Shown in pieces: positions 1 through 5,915 of a DNA stretch of 7,013 nucleotides. The position numbers and the translations under genes are program-made. This DNA is from Planctomycetota bacterium. Its GTDB lineage: Bacteria > Planctomycetota > Planctomycetia > Pirellulales > Pirellulaceae. How positions within the stretch are numbered: the stretch's first letter is position 1; each line of letters starts with the position of its first letter. The stretch lies in assembly GCA_019347795.1 (NCBI GenBank), contig JAHWKS010000282.1, positions 1-7,013 on the forward strand, in the 5' to 3' direction. The notes under the pieces are model-generated. The model was not told where the DNA came from, did no database searches, and saw only the letters and a list, made by a program, of their open reading frames with translations.

Positions 1-247
1 CCTCGTGGAGGACGGTGTTCTCATCGACTTCCTGGCCGTCCACCACGGAGACGGCGTCGGGGTCGATGTTCATTCGGTCGGTCAGCTCGCCGCGGGCCTG
101 GGCCACGGTCATGCCGACCAGCGGGAGCGAGTGCGAGTACACCCCGTGGATCACCTCCACGTGGCGCTCGCCGGCGGCGAAGCCGTCGCCGAAGGGGTCT
201 TGTCCCAACGCGGGACCGCCCTGGTCATAGAGCTTTTCTTGAGGCAT
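1..247 (-). CDS. ThiS/MoaD-like ubiquitin-fold protein, 3' end cut by window edge
   Basis: The first 82 residues of a small beta-grasp (ubiquitin-like) protein are visible; the gene runs off the left edge. From about residue 30 it parallels the gene just upstream (583-332): 33 of 53 aligned residues are identical, including HGVYS, SLPL, IDPDA and TVL. By comparison with that copy, only about 15-20 C-terminal residues are missing, and these include the Ubl tail. Residues 1-28 form a Gly/Pro-rich leader that the paralogue lacks. The start at 247 is supported by AGGAG at 256-260, eight bases upstream; an overlapping ATG at 254 opens a frame that stops after nine codons. No signal peptide or membrane segment is visible, so the product is probably cytosolic. 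Role as modifier or adaptor is inferred from the fold and neighbours. Confidence 0.8.
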   Translation of the reverse strand, partial: MPQEKLYDQGGPALGQDPFGDGFAAGERHVEVIHGVYSHSLPLVGMTVAQARGELTDRMNIDPDAVSVVDGQEVDENTVLHE

Positions 248-331
248 GGATCATGCTCCTGAAAAAGGGGACGTGAGACATCAGCGAAAAAGTGAACACA
301 ACATGGTTAGCGGCGGGGCTTGCCCAGCGCG

Positions 332-583
332 CTAGCCCATTTCGCCGGCGCGGCGCACAAAGTTGAGCACCTGCCCCGGCGCCAGCACCGTCGATTCGTC
401 GGCCTCGGCGCCTTCGACGACGGCAATTGCATCCGGGTCAATGTCCATTCGCCCAGCGAGTTCCTGACGAACTCGGGCGATGGTCCATCCCGCCAGCGGG
501 AGCGAGATGCTGTACACGCCATGGACGACGTGCACGCTTTCGGCGTCTGTAGAGACGCCGTGGGGAAGTTCGATCTGTGACAT
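332..583 (-). CDS. small ThiS/MoaD-like ubiquitin-fold protein
   Basis: An 83-aa protein with a beta-grasp pattern. An N-terminal hairpin (VHVVHGVYSISLPLAG, about residues 17-32) is followed by a helix (TIARVRQELAGRM, 34-46), the strand IAVVEG (53-58), the L-x-P-G-Q turn (67-71) and a last strand NFVRRAGEMG at the C-terminus. This order, with a Val-rich strand ending in a Gly turn and a final strand ending in Gly, is that of ThiS/MoaD and of bacterial Ubls such as PRTRC protein C. The tail ends in a single Gly (GEMG) rather than GlyGly, so E1-dependent activation is uncertain. The start lies 3 nt after the upstream ATPase stop, and its GAGGAG site (590-595) is the last two codons of that ATPase, so the two genes are almost certainly co-translated. 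Its paralogue follows at 247-1. Confidence 0.85.
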   Translation of the reverse strand: MSQIELPHGVSTDAESVHVVHGVYSISLPLAGWTIARVRQELAGRMDIDPDAIAVVEGAEADESTVLAPGQVLNFVRRAGEMG

Positions 584-586
584 GAC

Positions 587-1768
587 TTACTCCTCGTTCA
601 CGCCGTACACATCCACGGCGTCGTAGACGTCGTCGGGGCCGACGAGTTTGCGGCCGTCCAAGGCGGCGCGGGCGAGCACCGCTTCCAACAGGCCCAGGGC
701 GGCGCCGGGGTTATCGCCCGGCATCCAGTGGGACTGCTTGATCACCGTCGTGAGCAGCTCGGGGGCGGGCTCGACCTTTTCGCCGAAGGGATGTTCATCG
801 AATCGGCCTTTGAGGATCATGCCGATCTCCTCCATCGGCAGCGAATGCGGCAGGATCGGCTGCACCCGGCGGTACAGCTCGTCGCATTGCGAGCCGCCTT
901 CCATCCAGCCCGCCTCGTCGGCCATGACGATCATCTTCAGCCCGGCGTCCAAGGCGTCGGCCGCCAGCGAAGCGGCCACGCGGGACTGGCCCAGAGCCAG
1001 GTCGAACTGCTCCAATACCACGAGCACGTCGCCCGCATGGAGCGCCGCCTCGAAGGCCTTTCCCAGCCGTTCATCCCGCTGCGGCGGGAAGATCATCCCC
1101 GCACAGACCGCGGCGCCGTGAACCAGCAGCACGCGGCGCTCCACGCCCAGCTCCAACAGCCGGGCGGCCGCCAGGCGGGCGATGGTCGATTTCCCCGAGC
1201 CGGCGCCGCCCAGGATCAAAGGGCAGGTCGGCGAGCGATTGCGGCACACCGTCTCGACCACGCACGCCACGCGGTCTTTCTGTCCCGGTGTGGGATGGAT
1301 GATCGGCGTCTTCAACTGCGGAAGACTCAGCACCCGGCCGAACGTCTCCAGCCGCTTGAGCGCGGTCCGGTTCGGCGAGAGATGCTCTTCCCGCAGTTCG
1401 CCGTACTTTCGCCAGGCGTCCTGCAGGGGACTGTCGATGAACTCCAGGCCGCACAAGACGGCCCGGTCGAGGTTGCCGATGACCGGCTCCTCCGGCGCCA
1501 GCGCCAGCCATCGCGACTGCTTGGCGCCGCAGAACAGCCGCCGGCGTTCGGGGTCGGCGCCGACGTAGTAGAAGTCCTCATCGACGAAGACTTCCCACGT
1601 GCTCCCGCCGCGGTCGCACACGAGCATGTTGGTCCGCGGCTTGGTGAACTGCGGACCGGCCAGGACGCCGTTGAGTTGCAGCATCTGGGCGTGCGGCTCG
1701 ACGATCTGAATGCGGTTTTCGTCGAGCACTTTGACGAGCTTGTCGTTGAACTTTTGCCGCACGGTCAT
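587..1768 (-). CDS. ClpA/ClpB-D1-like AAA+ ATPase with altered Walker B
   Basis: A 393-aa protein. Residues 1-150 are an unrecognised N-terminal domain. Residues about 160-385 are a single AAA+ module like the first ring of ClpA/ClpB. Walker A is GGAGSGKST (187-195). The pore-loop segment AGMIFPPQRDERL (223-235) aligns gap-free with ClpB AGAKYRGEFEERL, with Phe227 in place of the Tyr. Arg-finger-like RR is at 300-301. A C-terminal helical lid (PGAALGLLEAVLARAAL, 354-370) resembles the ClpB 'DKAIDLIDEA' region. Walker B reads VLVVLEQFD (248-256), so the usual Asp-Glu is Glu253-Gln254; the hydrolytic Glu may be replaced. The ATG at 1768 is preferred over an upstream ATG at 1840. It has GGAG eight bases upstream, its MTV start matches the other ATPase, and the longer form would translate through an inverted repeat. 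It is probably a cytosolic unfoldase, or an ATP-bound scaffold, for the Ubl system. Confidence 0.85.
   Translation of the reverse strand: MTVRQKFNDKLVKVLDENRIQIVEPHAQMLQLNGVLAGPQFTKPRTNMLVCDRGGSTWEVFVDEDFYYVGADPERRRLFCGAKQSRWLALAPEEPVIGNLDRAVLCGLEFIDSPLQDAWRKYGELREEHLSPNRTALKRLETFGRVLSLPQLKTPIIHPTPGQKDRVACVVETVCRNRSPTCPLILGGAGSGKSTIARLAAARLLELGVERRVLLVHGAAVCAGMIFPPQRDERLGKAFEAALHAGDVLVVLEQFDLALGQSRVAASLAADALDAGLKMIVMADEAGWMEGGSQCDELYRRVQPILPHSLPMEEIGMILKGRFDEHPFGEKVEPAPELLTTVIKQSHWMPGDNPGAALGLLEAVLARAALDGRKLVGPDDVYDAVDVYGVNEE
590..595 (-). promoter_or_regulatory. ribosome binding site overlapping upstream stop region
   Basis: GAGGAG encodes the last two Glu codons of the upstream AAA+ gene and lies six bases before the ATG at 583. 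The TAA stop (589-587) falls in the spacer. This arrangement fixes the start and suggests translational coupling of the small Ubl to the ATPase. Confidence 0.75.
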
Positions 1769-1776
1769 GGTGGGTT

Positions 1777-1780
1777 CTCC
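1777..1780 (-). promoter_or_regulatory. ribosome binding site that decides the 1768 start
   Basis: GGAG lies eight bases before the ATG at 1768 in the context CCGGAGAACCCACCATG. The leader of the other ATPase gene (CCGGAGACTCCCATG, ending at 3726) is closely similar, and both proteins begin MTV. This supports 1768 over 1840. Confidence 0.6.
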
Positions 1781-1791
1781 GGTGTTGGATA

Positions 1792-1901
1792 ATCGCGAAA
1801 CCGCAAGCGGATGGCTGACCGGCGTCGGCGCCTGCGACATCAGCGAGATCGCCGGTTAGTAGCTGGGGCGCCGTTGCGAGCCACGCTTGCGGTTTCGCGA
1901 T
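1792..1901. repeat. 110-bp imperfect palindrome with 18-bp perfect arms
   Basis: ATCGCGAAACCGCAAGCG at 1792-1809 is exactly the reverse complement of 1884-1901. A second, inner pair is near-complementary: CTGACCGGCG at about 1815-1824 and CGCCGGTTAG at about 1850-1859, with one mismatch. The element fills most of the gap between the two ATPase genes. It could fold into a long hairpin in RNA and may be a MITE- or REP-like unit. I saw no clear target-site duplication and no T-run of an intrinsic terminator. Confidence 0.8.
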
Positions 1902-1916
1902 GAACTACTTTCCTCC

Positions 1917-3728
1917 CTACTCCGTCATCAGCCCCGCGAAAGTCCCGCCGCGGGGTCGTAAGCGGCGGATCGCGGCGATGTTGGCATTCTCCGGGAGGTC
2001 GATGAAGTCGGCCGCGTTCTGCGGCGTGATGTTGTCCGCCAGGTTGTCCACTTGGCGGTGCAGGGCCTCGATCAGCATCGCGGCCGACATGCCCACCCCC
2101 TCCCGGCCGTGCTCGGCCATCTGGAAGGCGATGCGGTCGATCGTCTCGCTCACCGCCTGCTCCACCACGGCGCCGGTCAGCAGGTGCCGGCGATCCTTGC
2201 GGATCTTCGACCCGTCGCGGATGGTGATCTCGACGATCGCGTCCTCGCCGTGCGGGCTGCAGAGCGTGGCCGCCACTTCGTCGATCAGGGCGTCGCGGAG
2301 CTCCTTGTTCGAGTGCCCGTTGCGGGAGACGAACGGATAGTGCTCCTTGAGCTTCTTGCCCAGCACCGCCGTCAGACCGTCGCGGTCCAGGCGAGTGAAG
2401 CGGGCCACCACCGACGCCAGGCGGCGCCACATGGCGATGTCGATCATCGACGGCCGGTTTGACGTGGCGATGATGATCAACGGCAGTTGCGAAAGATCAT
2501 CGTTCGGATCGTCGAGCCGTTGGAGCAGGGTGCCGATCACGCGATCGTAAACCCCCGTCCCGTCATCAGCTCCCCGCCGTCTGGCAAGCCCTTCGATTTC
2601 CTCCATCAGCAGCACCACGGGAAGGATGATCTTCTCGCCGTCGGCGGTGCGTTCGGGCGTGCTGCCGATCTCGTACACGTCGTTGAACAGGCGTTCGAAG
2701 TTCTGGTCCGTCTCGCCGAACCAGGGCGAAAGCATCTCGCCCGCCTTGATCCGGACTATCCGGCTGCCGATGTCGTCCCGGCCGGTCCGCTCCTGCAGCA
2801 TCCGGTGGAACCGGTTGAGGTATCCCTTGATGGTGAGCGTCTTGCCCGTCCCCGAAGGACCGACCATCAGGATTCCGACCCGCGGCCGAACGTCGAGCGT
2901 CTCGAGGATGTCGGGCCGGTTGAGCAGCAGGTCGGTGCGGCGCAAGAGCCACGCCAGCGACCAGTGCGGCTTGCCGATGTCGCGGTTGGCGTCCACGCTG
3001 GGGATGCGGCTCTCGTCCACGTAGCGATACTTTCGGTTCTCTTCGTTGGGAACGGCCTGGAAGGCGAACTCGCGGCGCGGGCAAAAGATGACCGGGTCGC
3101 CGCGCTTGATTTCATCCGCCTCGATCACGTCGATCAGCGGCTGGGCCGCGTGGAGCACCACCCGCTCGTCGCGGATGGCCACCTCGACGCAGTTCGAGTC
3201 GGGCAGGCGGCGTTGGAACTTCGCCTCCTGTCCGACGTGCGGCATCATCGTGCTGTAGGCCAGCACCACCGCCCCCTCGGGATCGAGGAACACGGTCATC
3301 CCCGGCTGCAGGTCCTCCAGCTTGACCTGCGGCGAGAGGATGGGGTGGCGATGGGCGCCGTCGGGCGTGACCACCTCGACCCGCGGATGCGGCGTCTCGA
3401 ACGGCCACTCGATCACCTCGATGAACGTGGCCGGCCGGACCGGCCCCATCCGCAGCTCGATGACCGCCTGCTCCCACATCTCTTTGAGCTTCATCGCCGC
3501 CGACTCGGGATCGGCGGTCTTCTTGATCTCGCCCACCTGTTTGAACAGGTCGGTCAACAGGGCCTGCACCATCACCGGGTTGGCGATCTGCCCCATCAGC
3601 ACATCCATGAACATCTTGGCGGCCACGTCGGGCGTCTTGTCCGACTCCAGCAGCTTCTTCGCCACGCCCGTGGTGGCGTTCTGCCCGGCTTTCGCGTTTT
3701 TGAGGAGTTGTTTCACGTCTACGGTCAT
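1917..3728 (-). CDS. ARC/Mpa-like proteasomal-type AAA+ ATPase
   Basis: A 603-aa protein with the layout of the actinobacterial proteasomal ATPase ARC/Mpa. A short helical N-terminus (1-95) is followed by an OB-like domain (GPVRPATFIEV to about 158, including LSPQVKLEDLQPGMTVFL). A second OB-like segment covers about 180-225 (VEVAIRDERVVLHAA ... KRGDPVIF), and the AAA+ module about 255-560. Walker A is GPSGTGKT (290-297). The pore loop PWFGET (335-340) matches the aromatic-hydrophobic-Gly pore loop of ARC. Walker B is VLLMEEIEGL (372-381), with Glu376 for Asp and catalytic Glu377 kept. Sensor 1 is ATSNRP (421-426), with arginines at 435-436. The C-terminus ends GLMTE, without the GQYL motif that docks ARC/Mpa on the 20S proteasome. 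GGAG at 3735-3738 is six bases before the ATG. Likely role: an ATP-driven unfoldase acting on proteins carrying or bound to the neighbouring Ubls. Confidence 0.9.
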   Translation of the reverse strand: MTVDVKQLLKNAKAGQNATTGVAKKLLESDKTPDVAAKMFMDVLMGQIANPVMVQALLTDLFKQVGEIKKTADPESAAMKLKEMWEQAVIELRMGPVRPATFIEVIEWPFETPHPRVEVVTPDGAHRHPILSPQVKLEDLQPGMTVFLDPEGAVVLAYSTMMPHVGQEAKFQRRLPDSNCVEVAIRDERVVLHAAQPLIDVIEADEIKRGDPVIFCPRREFAFQAVPNEENRKYRYVDESRIPSVDANRDIGKPHWSLAWLLRRTDLLLNRPDILETLDVRPRVGILMVGPSGTGKTLTIKGYLNRFHRMLQERTGRDDIGSRIVRIKAGEMLSPWFGETDQNFERLFNDVYEIGSTPERTADGEKIILPVVLLMEEIEGLARRRGADDGTGVYDRVIGTLLQRLDDPNDDLSQLPLIIIATSNRPSMIDIAMWRRLASVVARFTRLDRDGLTAVLGKKLKEHYPFVSRNGHSNKELRDALIDEVAATLCSPHGEDAIVEITIRDGSKIRKDRRHLLTGAVVEQAVSETIDRIAFQMAEHGREGVGMSAAMLIEALHRQVDNLADNITPQNAADFIDLPENANIAAIRRLRPRGGTFAGLMTE

Positions 3729-3808
3729 GGGAGTCTCCGGGAGTAGGTGGATCGAACTTGAATAATCGTCGCCGAACGGATGGTTGCGACGGATGCGCGC
3801 GGTTGATC

Positions 3809-3879
3809 GGTCAGGGGTCAGGAGTCAGGAGTCAGGGGTCAAGCTGGGATAACTGATTCCTGACTCCTGACCCCTGACC
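3809..3879. repeat. long hairpin made of heptamer repeats
   Basis: 3809-3835 (GTCAGGG/GTCAGGA heptamers) pairs with 3853-3879 (the inverse heptamers) at 26 of 27 positions, around a 17-nt loop. It lies between the JAB gene and the ATPase gene, 81 nt or more upstream of the ATPase start. A transcript would form a strong stem. It is not a classical intrinsic terminator because no T-run follows on the minus strand. It could instead stabilise or separate mRNA segments. Confidence 0.85.
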
Positions 3880-3988
3880 GAGCAATCACGCGCTGCCCGT
3901 CGCGGCGCCCAATCCCGCGATGCGCCAAAAGGCTTGAACGACTGACCCCTGACTCCTGACCCCTGACCGAAGCGTCACGCGCTGCCCG
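3862..3988. repeat. two tandem copies of an approximately 89-bp composite repeat, entering the JAB gene 3' end
   Basis: The unit consists of heptamers (TGACTCC, TGACCCC), then TGACCGA, then the motif TCACGCGCTGCCCG. That motif occurs at 3886-3899 and again, 89 bp further on, at 3975-3988. The second copy is the stop codon and last codons of the JAB gene. The same unit recurs at 5264-5541 on the other side of that gene, in the same orientation. A 32-bp stretch is identical at 3862-3893, 5294-5325 and 5383-5414. Confidence 0.85.
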
Positions 3989-5093
3989 GAGCGGCGCTCA
4001 CCATTCGCCGTGCGGTGCGTGCTTCCAGCGTGGCGTCGCTTACGTGGTACAGCTTCCAGTCGTCTTCGCCGCGGGCGTTGTAGCCCCAGATGACGCTGAT
4101 CGCCCACGGCTGGCCGCCTCCGAACACCGAGGCGTGCCATTGGAAGTCGTCGGTGCTGGCGGCGGCGGTGGTGCGGCCGCAGTATTTGGCGGCGGCGCAG
4201 GCCTCGCACATCCGCACCCCGTCGGCATTGGCCGAGGGGAGGAAGTTGTGCCCATGCACGGCGCCGAGGATCCGCTCGTTCGGGCGGTTCATCCGCTTGC
4301 GGCGGAAGCGAAGGACCTCCCGTATCTTCGCCCACGACTCGCCGGAAAACGTGACAGACAGCTTCTGCTCATCGGCGAATTCCGCCTCGATGCAGGCGTC
4401 CACCTTGAGGAAAATCTCGGGCGAGGCAGTGTCGCGCATCAACCGGCCGGTCAACACGCCTCCCGACTCGTTCTCGCCGCCGCGGCGCGCCGCATCGCGG
4501 GCGGCCTCCCATACGCCCGGCGAAAAGAACACCGGCATCGGCGGCTGCGGCTCCTCCAGCGGTTCGGCCGTCTCGCAGGGAATCAGTTCGCTGCCGGCGA
4601 GAAACTCCGCCAGCGGCGCCTCCTCCAGCACCAGCGGCTCGCTGCGCTGGATGACTTTGCCGCTGGGCTTGATTTCACCTTCGCCGTTCTCGCTCGGAGA
4701 GCGGGGAATCGAGGAAAGGCCGTAGTGATACGCCCCGTCCTCGGGAAGCGTCTCCGCCTCGATCAACGCCGCGGCCCGGCGGCGGGCGACCGGCGCCAAG
4801 CTGAAGATCGTGAAGCGCCGCTGATAAACCTCGTCGCCGTCGGAGAGCTCGATGAGGTAGTCCTCCATTCGCCCGCTCTTGGCGATCTTCCCGGGGAGCA
4901 CGCGCATGGCGAATTCCTGCGGGCCGCGTTCATCGAGCTTGCCCACCCGCAGCGCCTCGCGCCACGTCTCATCCCGGGCGAGCGCCAGGTCGCCCAGGGT
5001 CACCGTCTCCCGGCCGAGCAGCTTCGGCTCCTCCGCCTTGGAGAACAAATCGACGGCAAGATGCTCGCCGTTGGACAGGATTACGTGTTTCAT
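3975..5093 (-). CDS. JAB/MPN+ (JAMM) metallopeptidase-domain protein
   Basis: A 372-aa protein. Residues 1-110 are an unrecognised domain, 115-185 an acidic, Pro-rich linker, and about 186-352 a JAB/MPN+ domain, the fold of deubiquitinating zinc isopeptidases. Visible JAMM residues are Glu209 in ENESGGVLTG, His280 and His282 in GAVHGHNFLP, and Ser313 and Asp316 in STDDF. These give E...HxH...SxxD. The gap between the HxH and SxxD parts is about 30 residues, against about 7 in typical JAMM proteins. It holds a CxxCx5C cluster (Cys296, Cys299, Cys305), perhaps a second metal site. No signal peptide or membrane segment is visible. The start at 5093 has no clear Shine-Dalgarno, but no better in-frame start lies nearby. 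The last codons are part of a repeat family. Likely role: cleaving Ubl precursors or conjugates for the adjacent Ubl genes; the substrate is inferred, not shown. Confidence 0.85.
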   Translation of the reverse strand: MKHVILSNGEHLAVDLFSKAEEPKLLGRETVTLGDLALARDETWREALRVGKLDERGPQEFAMRVLPGKIAKSGRMEDYLIELSDGDEVYQRRFTIFSLAPVARRRAAALIEAETLPEDGAYHYGLSSIPRSPSENGEGEIKPSGKVIQRSEPLVLEEAPLAEFLAGSELIPCETAEPLEEPQPPMPVFFSPGVWEAARDAARRGGENESGGVLTGRLMRDTASPEIFLKVDACIEAEFADEQKLSVTFSGESWAKIREVLRFRRKRMNRPNERILGAVHGHNFLPSANADGVRMCEACAAAKYCGRTTAAASTDDFQWHASVFGGGQPWAISVIWGYNARGEDDWKLYHVSDATLEARTARRMVSAAPGSA

Positions 5094-5130
5094 GGGATCG
5101 AGGGTTCGAGGGAACCGGGATTCGTGGAGG

Positions 5131-5160
5131 GGTCAGGAGTCAGGAGTCAGGGGTCAGGGG
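5131..5160. repeat. GTCAGGA/GTCAGGG heptamer tract
   Basis: A run of about four heptamers in the 492-nt gap upstream of the JAB gene. It is in the opposite sense to the heptamers of the 5264-5541 array, so the two could pair in RNA or as single-stranded DNA. It lies about 40 nt upstream of the JAB start codon. Confidence 0.8.
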
Positions 5161-5184
5161 GATCAGGCCTGAGCGACGGTCGCG

Positions 5185-5226
5185 GAGTCAGGAGTCACTG
5201 GAACAAGCTTGAACGACAGTCGCGGA
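5185..5226. repeat. degenerate partial copy of the composite repeat
   Basis: This stretch contains AGTCAGGAGTCACTG, then CAAGCTTGAACGACAGTCGCGG. It resembles the CAGGAGTCAGTGAACC...AGCTTGAACAACTG part of the full units at 5264-5541. I see no gene or further signal between here and 5263. Confidence 0.55.
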
Positions 5227-5263
5227 ATTGAAGGCCGCATTTGCCTGCAAGACGTGGTTCGAT

Positions 5264-5541
5264 CAGGAGCCAGTGAACCGAGCTTGAACAACTGACTCCT
5301 GACCCCTGACCGAGCAATCACGCGCACCCTGTCGCGGCGCTCCCCCAGGAGTCAGTGAACCGAGCTTGAACAACTGACTCCCGACTCCTGACCCCTGACC
5401 GAGCAATCACGCGCACCCTGTCGCGGCGGTCCCCCAGGAGTCAGTGAACCAAGCTTGAACAACTGACTCCTGACCCCTGACTCCTGACCGAGCTTTCACA
5501 TGCAGCTTGTCGCGGCGCATCATCCCGCGACGCGCCCAAAA
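5264..5541. repeat. three tandem copies of an 82-89-bp composite repeat
   Basis: Copies begin CAGGAG(T/C)CAGTGAACC at 5264, 5346 and 5435. Each runs through GAGCTTGAACAACTG (or a variant), then a variable number of TGACTCC/TGACCCC heptamers, then TGACCGAGC, and ends near GTCGCGGCG. Copy spacing is 82 then 89 bp; the 7-bp difference is one heptamer. Inside each of the second and third units, AGGAGTCAGT and ACTGACTCC(T/C) form a short hairpin. The third copy diverges after TGACCGAGC and runs into the terminator. There are no unique spacers, so this is not a CRISPR array. Confidence 0.85.
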
Positions 5542-5571
5542 GGCGGCGCGGCCGGCAACGGCCGCGCCGCC
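5538..5571 (-). terminator. intrinsic terminator of the 94-aa Ubl gene
   Basis: A perfect 13-bp GC stem pairs 5542-5554 with 5559-5571 around a 4-nt loop. On the minus strand it is followed at once by TTTT (5541-5538). It starts 15 nt after the stop of the 5870-5586 gene. This implies that most transcripts end there and that the JAB gene has its own promoter or is reached by readthrough. Confidence 0.85.
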
Positions 5572-5585
5572 GCGATGTCGTCCGC

Positions 5586-5870
5586 TTACCCGAGATGGGA
5601 GCGGGGAATCACCGTCAGACGCGCGTCCTGCTCGATCTGCTGACCGAGCGGGAGGTCGTCGTCCAACATGCGGGCCGAGCGCTCGTCCCGCAGCGCCCAG
5701 GGAGAGTTCGTGGGGAGGTTCAACTCCCCGGCCAGCGACTGGGCCACGTCGCTGGCCTTGCGATGCCCATCGATGCCTTGCATCTCAATGAGCTTGTTGC
5801 TCGTGACGTCCTCAGCGAAGACTCGCAGAGGATCGATCACGGGCTTCTCAGGCGCATGTACGGCGCCCAT
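5586..5870 (-). CDS. YukD/EsaB-like ubiquitin-fold protein
   Basis: A 94-aa protein. A short N-terminal tail is followed by a beta-grasp pattern: strand DVTSNKLIEM (about 20-29), helix RKASDVAQSLAGELNLP (about 36-52), WALRDERSARMLDDDLPLGQQI (about 58-79) and a last strand ARLTVIPRSHLG ending the protein. The order helix, W/L-strand, 'L.d..plgqqi' and 'Ltv.P' is that of bacterial ubiquitin-like proteins of the YukD/EsaB kind. The protein ends in Leu-Gly, a single terminal Gly. An ATG six codons upstream (5888) is rejected because AAGGAGGTG at 5875-5883 sits ideally before 5870. The gene stands alone between repeat-filled gaps and has its own terminator. It is either a protein modifier or a non-covalent adaptor; which one cannot be told from sequence. 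Confidence 0.8.
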   Translation of the reverse strand: MGAVHAPEKPVIDPLRVFAEDVTSNKLIEMQGIDGHRKASDVAQSLAGELNLPTNSPWALRDERSARMLDDDLPLGQQIEQDARLTVIPRSHLG

Positions 5871-5874
5871 AAAG

Positions 5875-5883
5875 CACCTCCTT
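5875..5883 (-). promoter_or_regulatory. near-perfect Shine-Dalgarno deciding the 5870 start
   Basis: AAGGAGGTG is fully complementary to the 16S 3' end core. Six bases separate GGAGG from the ATG at 5870. It is the strongest ribosome binding site in the window, suggesting the 94-aa Ubl is made in larger amounts than its neighbours. Confidence 0.8.
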
Positions 5884-5915
5884 CCCAACGAAAAGGGGAA
5901 ACCACGACGCCGAGA

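Noticed and set aside
728..1792. Long plus-strand open frame of 354 codons, opposite the Clp-like ATPase
   Set aside because: It is antisense to a gene with clear AAA+ motifs. Its translation is Arg/His/Leu-rich without domain pattern, a common shadow in GC-rich DNA.
1769..1840. 24-codon N-terminal extension of the Clp-like ATPase from ATG 1840
   Set aside because: It translates one arm of the inverted repeat, while 1768 has a proper ribosome binding site and an MTV start like the other ATPase.
2487..3746. Plus-strand open frame of 419 codons opposite the ARC-like ATPase
   Set aside because: The minus-strand frame carries Walker A, Walker B, a pore loop and OB-like domains. The plus frame is compositionally biased and has no motif.
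4044..5231. Plus-strand open frame of 395 codons opposite the JAB gene
   Set aside because: It runs from inside the JAB gene into the intergenic repeats and has no recognisable domain.
5264..5541. Possible CRISPR array
   Set aside because: The whole 82-89-bp unit repeats, with no unique spacers between constant repeats, and no cas gene is visible.
5871..5888. Start of the 94-aa Ubl at the upstream ATG (5888)
   Set aside because: The extra six codons coincide with the near-perfect Shine-Dalgarno for the ATG at 5870.
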